This document shows, one piece after another, positions 6,375-6,679 of a stretch of 6,679 nucleotides of DNA. Source of the stretch: Oribacterium sp. UBA3737 (GTDB taxonomy: Bacteria > Bacillota_A > Clostridia > Lachnospirales > Lachnospiraceae); NCBI GenBank assembly GCA_002371295.1, contig DFGZ01000230.1, positions 1 to 6,679 of the forward strand. Direction: 5' to 3'. The position numbers were made by a program, and so were the translations under genes. Each line of letters starts with the position of its first letter. The first letter of the stretch is position 1. The notes beneath the pieces were generated by a model. It saw only the letters and a list, made by a program, of their open reading frames with translations, was not told where the DNA came from and searched no databases.

Positions 6375-6414
6375 TAAGCACCACGCCTCCTTAATTTATA
6401 AGACATGGTGCTTA
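6375..6414 (-). promoter_or_regulatory. 9-bp perfect inverted repeat with a Shine-Dalgarno sequence in its loop
   Basis: TAAGCACCA (6375-6383) and TGGTGCTTA (6406-6414) are perfect inverted repeats around a 22-nt loop. On the minus strand the loop carries AAGGAGG (6386-6392), an excellent ribosome site. The only start codons close behind it are two GTGs inside the second arm (at 6384 and 6381), 1 and 4 nt away, opening a 24-residue frame to 6307. There is no U-tract, so it is not a standard terminator. It could be a leader RNA structure, the end of a mobile element, or a remnant of a lost gene's translation start. Confidence 0.45.
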
Positions 6415-6418
6415 TTCT

Positions 6419-6447
6419 ATCATAAAAGTCTATTTCCGCCTTGCCAT
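6419..6447 (-). promoter_or_regulatory. Candidate promoter reading into the loop-SD hairpin
   Basis: On the minus strand ATGGCA (6442-6447) and TATGAT (6419-6424) are 17 bp apart, with four and five matches to consensus. The predicted start, near 6412, falls at the first arm of the inverted repeat, so the hairpin would form the 5' end of the transcript. AT-rich context makes chance matches common. Confidence 0.3.
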
Positions 6448-6479
6448 AGCTTTAAAGAAAACGAGTGATAGCAATGACA

Positions 6480-6527
6480 TCATCGTTGTCCCCGTTTAAT
6501 CACCCAGATTGTACTCATATTATTCAT
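6480..6527 (-). pseudogene. Broken 5' end of a second SIMPL gene
   Basis: The frame encodes MNNMSTIWVIKRGQR and then TGA. It aligns with the first 15 residues of the intact SIMPL protein, MSNMRTIRVTGRGQL, at nine positions. Several differing codons are synonymous (the Arg-Gly-Gln codons differ at the DNA level), which suggests a diverged homologue rather than a fresh duplicate. Its ATG overlaps the stop of the SseB-like gene, and its ribosome site GGAGGG lies within that gene's last codons. No similarity to the SIMPL gene continues beyond this point. Confidence 0.65.
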
Positions 6528-6541
6528 CGTCTTCGCCCTCC
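6500..6541. repeat. Direct repeat, right copy (SseB-like stop / SIMPL start junction)
   Basis: Partner of 2684-2725, 35 of 42 bases identical in direct orientation, with an offset of 3816 bp. This copy spans the end of the SseB-like gene and the start of the broken SIMPL frame. The pair brackets the NACHT gene and its flanking sequence. Confidence 0.85.
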
Positions 6542-6679
6542 ACCTGAATACTGGACTCCATATTTGCAATAACCTCAAACATCTCTCTTGGCACCACAAA
6601 CGGCTCAGTGAAAGCATTGATCACAATTCCCTTCACATTCCTCTCATTGTTACGCGCCAGTACAGCCGCCTCAAGGAAG
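6520..6679 (-). CDS. C-terminal part of an SseB-like protein, cut by the window edge
   Basis: The last 52 residues of a protein whose start lies beyond the window. The segment V-K-G-I-V-I-N-A-F-T-E-P-F-V-V-P-R-E-M resembles the 'G-(I/L)-V-I-N-P-(F/W)' end of SseB-family domains (named from enhanced serine sensitivity protein B; biochemical role not settled). The tail is acidic: E-G-E-D-D-E. The family call rests on this short stretch only. It ends TAA, overlapping by 8 nt the ATG of the broken SIMPL frame, an arrangement typical of translationally coupled neighbours. No clear terminator follows before the NACHT gene, so read-through into that gene is possible. Confidence 0.6.
   Translation of the reverse strand, partial: FLEAAVLARNNERNVKGIVINAFTEPFVVPREMFEVIANMESSIQVEGEDDE

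Noticed and set aside
6307..6381. 24-residue GTG-started frame behind the loop AAGGAGG
   Set aside because: Spacer of only 4 nt, start within the hairpin arm, no recognisable sequence, and it overlaps the 43-aa frame. Kept as part of the hairpin observation rather than as a gene.
6374..6406. 10-residue ATG frame (MSYKLRRRGA) inside the inverted repeat
   Set aside because: No ribosome site upstream, and too short to separate from chance.
2684..6541. Reading the repeats as phage or ICE attachment sites
   Set aside because: No integrase, recombinase or transposase gene is in the window, and the repeats are only 83% identical. The insertion is reported, but the mechanism is not assigned.

Overview
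The window looks like chromosomal DNA of a low-to-medium GC Gram-positive anaerobe, most likely a Lachnospiraceae/Clostridia relative. The support is strong AGGAGG-type ribosome binding sites, two secreted lipoproteins with Leu-x-x-Cys lipoboxes and Ser/Glu-rich linkers, and a SIMPL-domain gene and an SseB-like gene of the kind I associate with that group. This is a judgement by eye, not a database result. Every gene I accept is on the minus strand, so transcription runs from high to low coordinates.

Layout in transcription order: (1) the 3' end of an SseB-like gene enters from the right edge and stops at 6520. (2) A 15-codon broken copy of the start of a SIMPL gene overlaps its stop (6480-6527). 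(3) A gap of about 300 bp holds a perfect 9-bp inverted repeat with an AAGGAGG in its loop, a possible 43-aa ORF, and a good sigma-70-type promoter. (4) A 1106-aa protein follows (2853-6173): an N-terminal SMEK-like domain, a NACHT-type STAND NTPase core, and about 40 C-terminal pentapeptide repeats. Effector, NTPase switch and repeat sensor in that order is the architecture of bacterial NLR-like antiphage proteins. (5) A strong hairpin terminator comes next. (6) An intact SIMPL-domain gene (2040-2711) has its own short leader and a terminator. (7) Two adjacent lipoprotein genes (666-1799 and 41-640) form an operon.

The most informative structural observation is that the junction 'end of SseB-like gene / start of SIMPL gene' occurs twice, 3816 bp apart, at 35 of 42 identical bases. 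At the right copy the SseB-like gene is intact and the SIMPL gene stops after 15 codons. At the left copy the SIMPL gene is intact and only about 10 codons resembling the SseB-like C-terminus remain. The simplest reading is that the two genes were once adjacent and overlapping, and that a NACHT-protein cassette now sits between them, flanked by two diverged copies of the junction. No integrase or transposase is visible, so the mechanism is unknown.

Functionally, the NACHT protein is a candidate stand-alone immune gene. The SIMPL and lipoprotein genes look like host genes with no evident connection to it.
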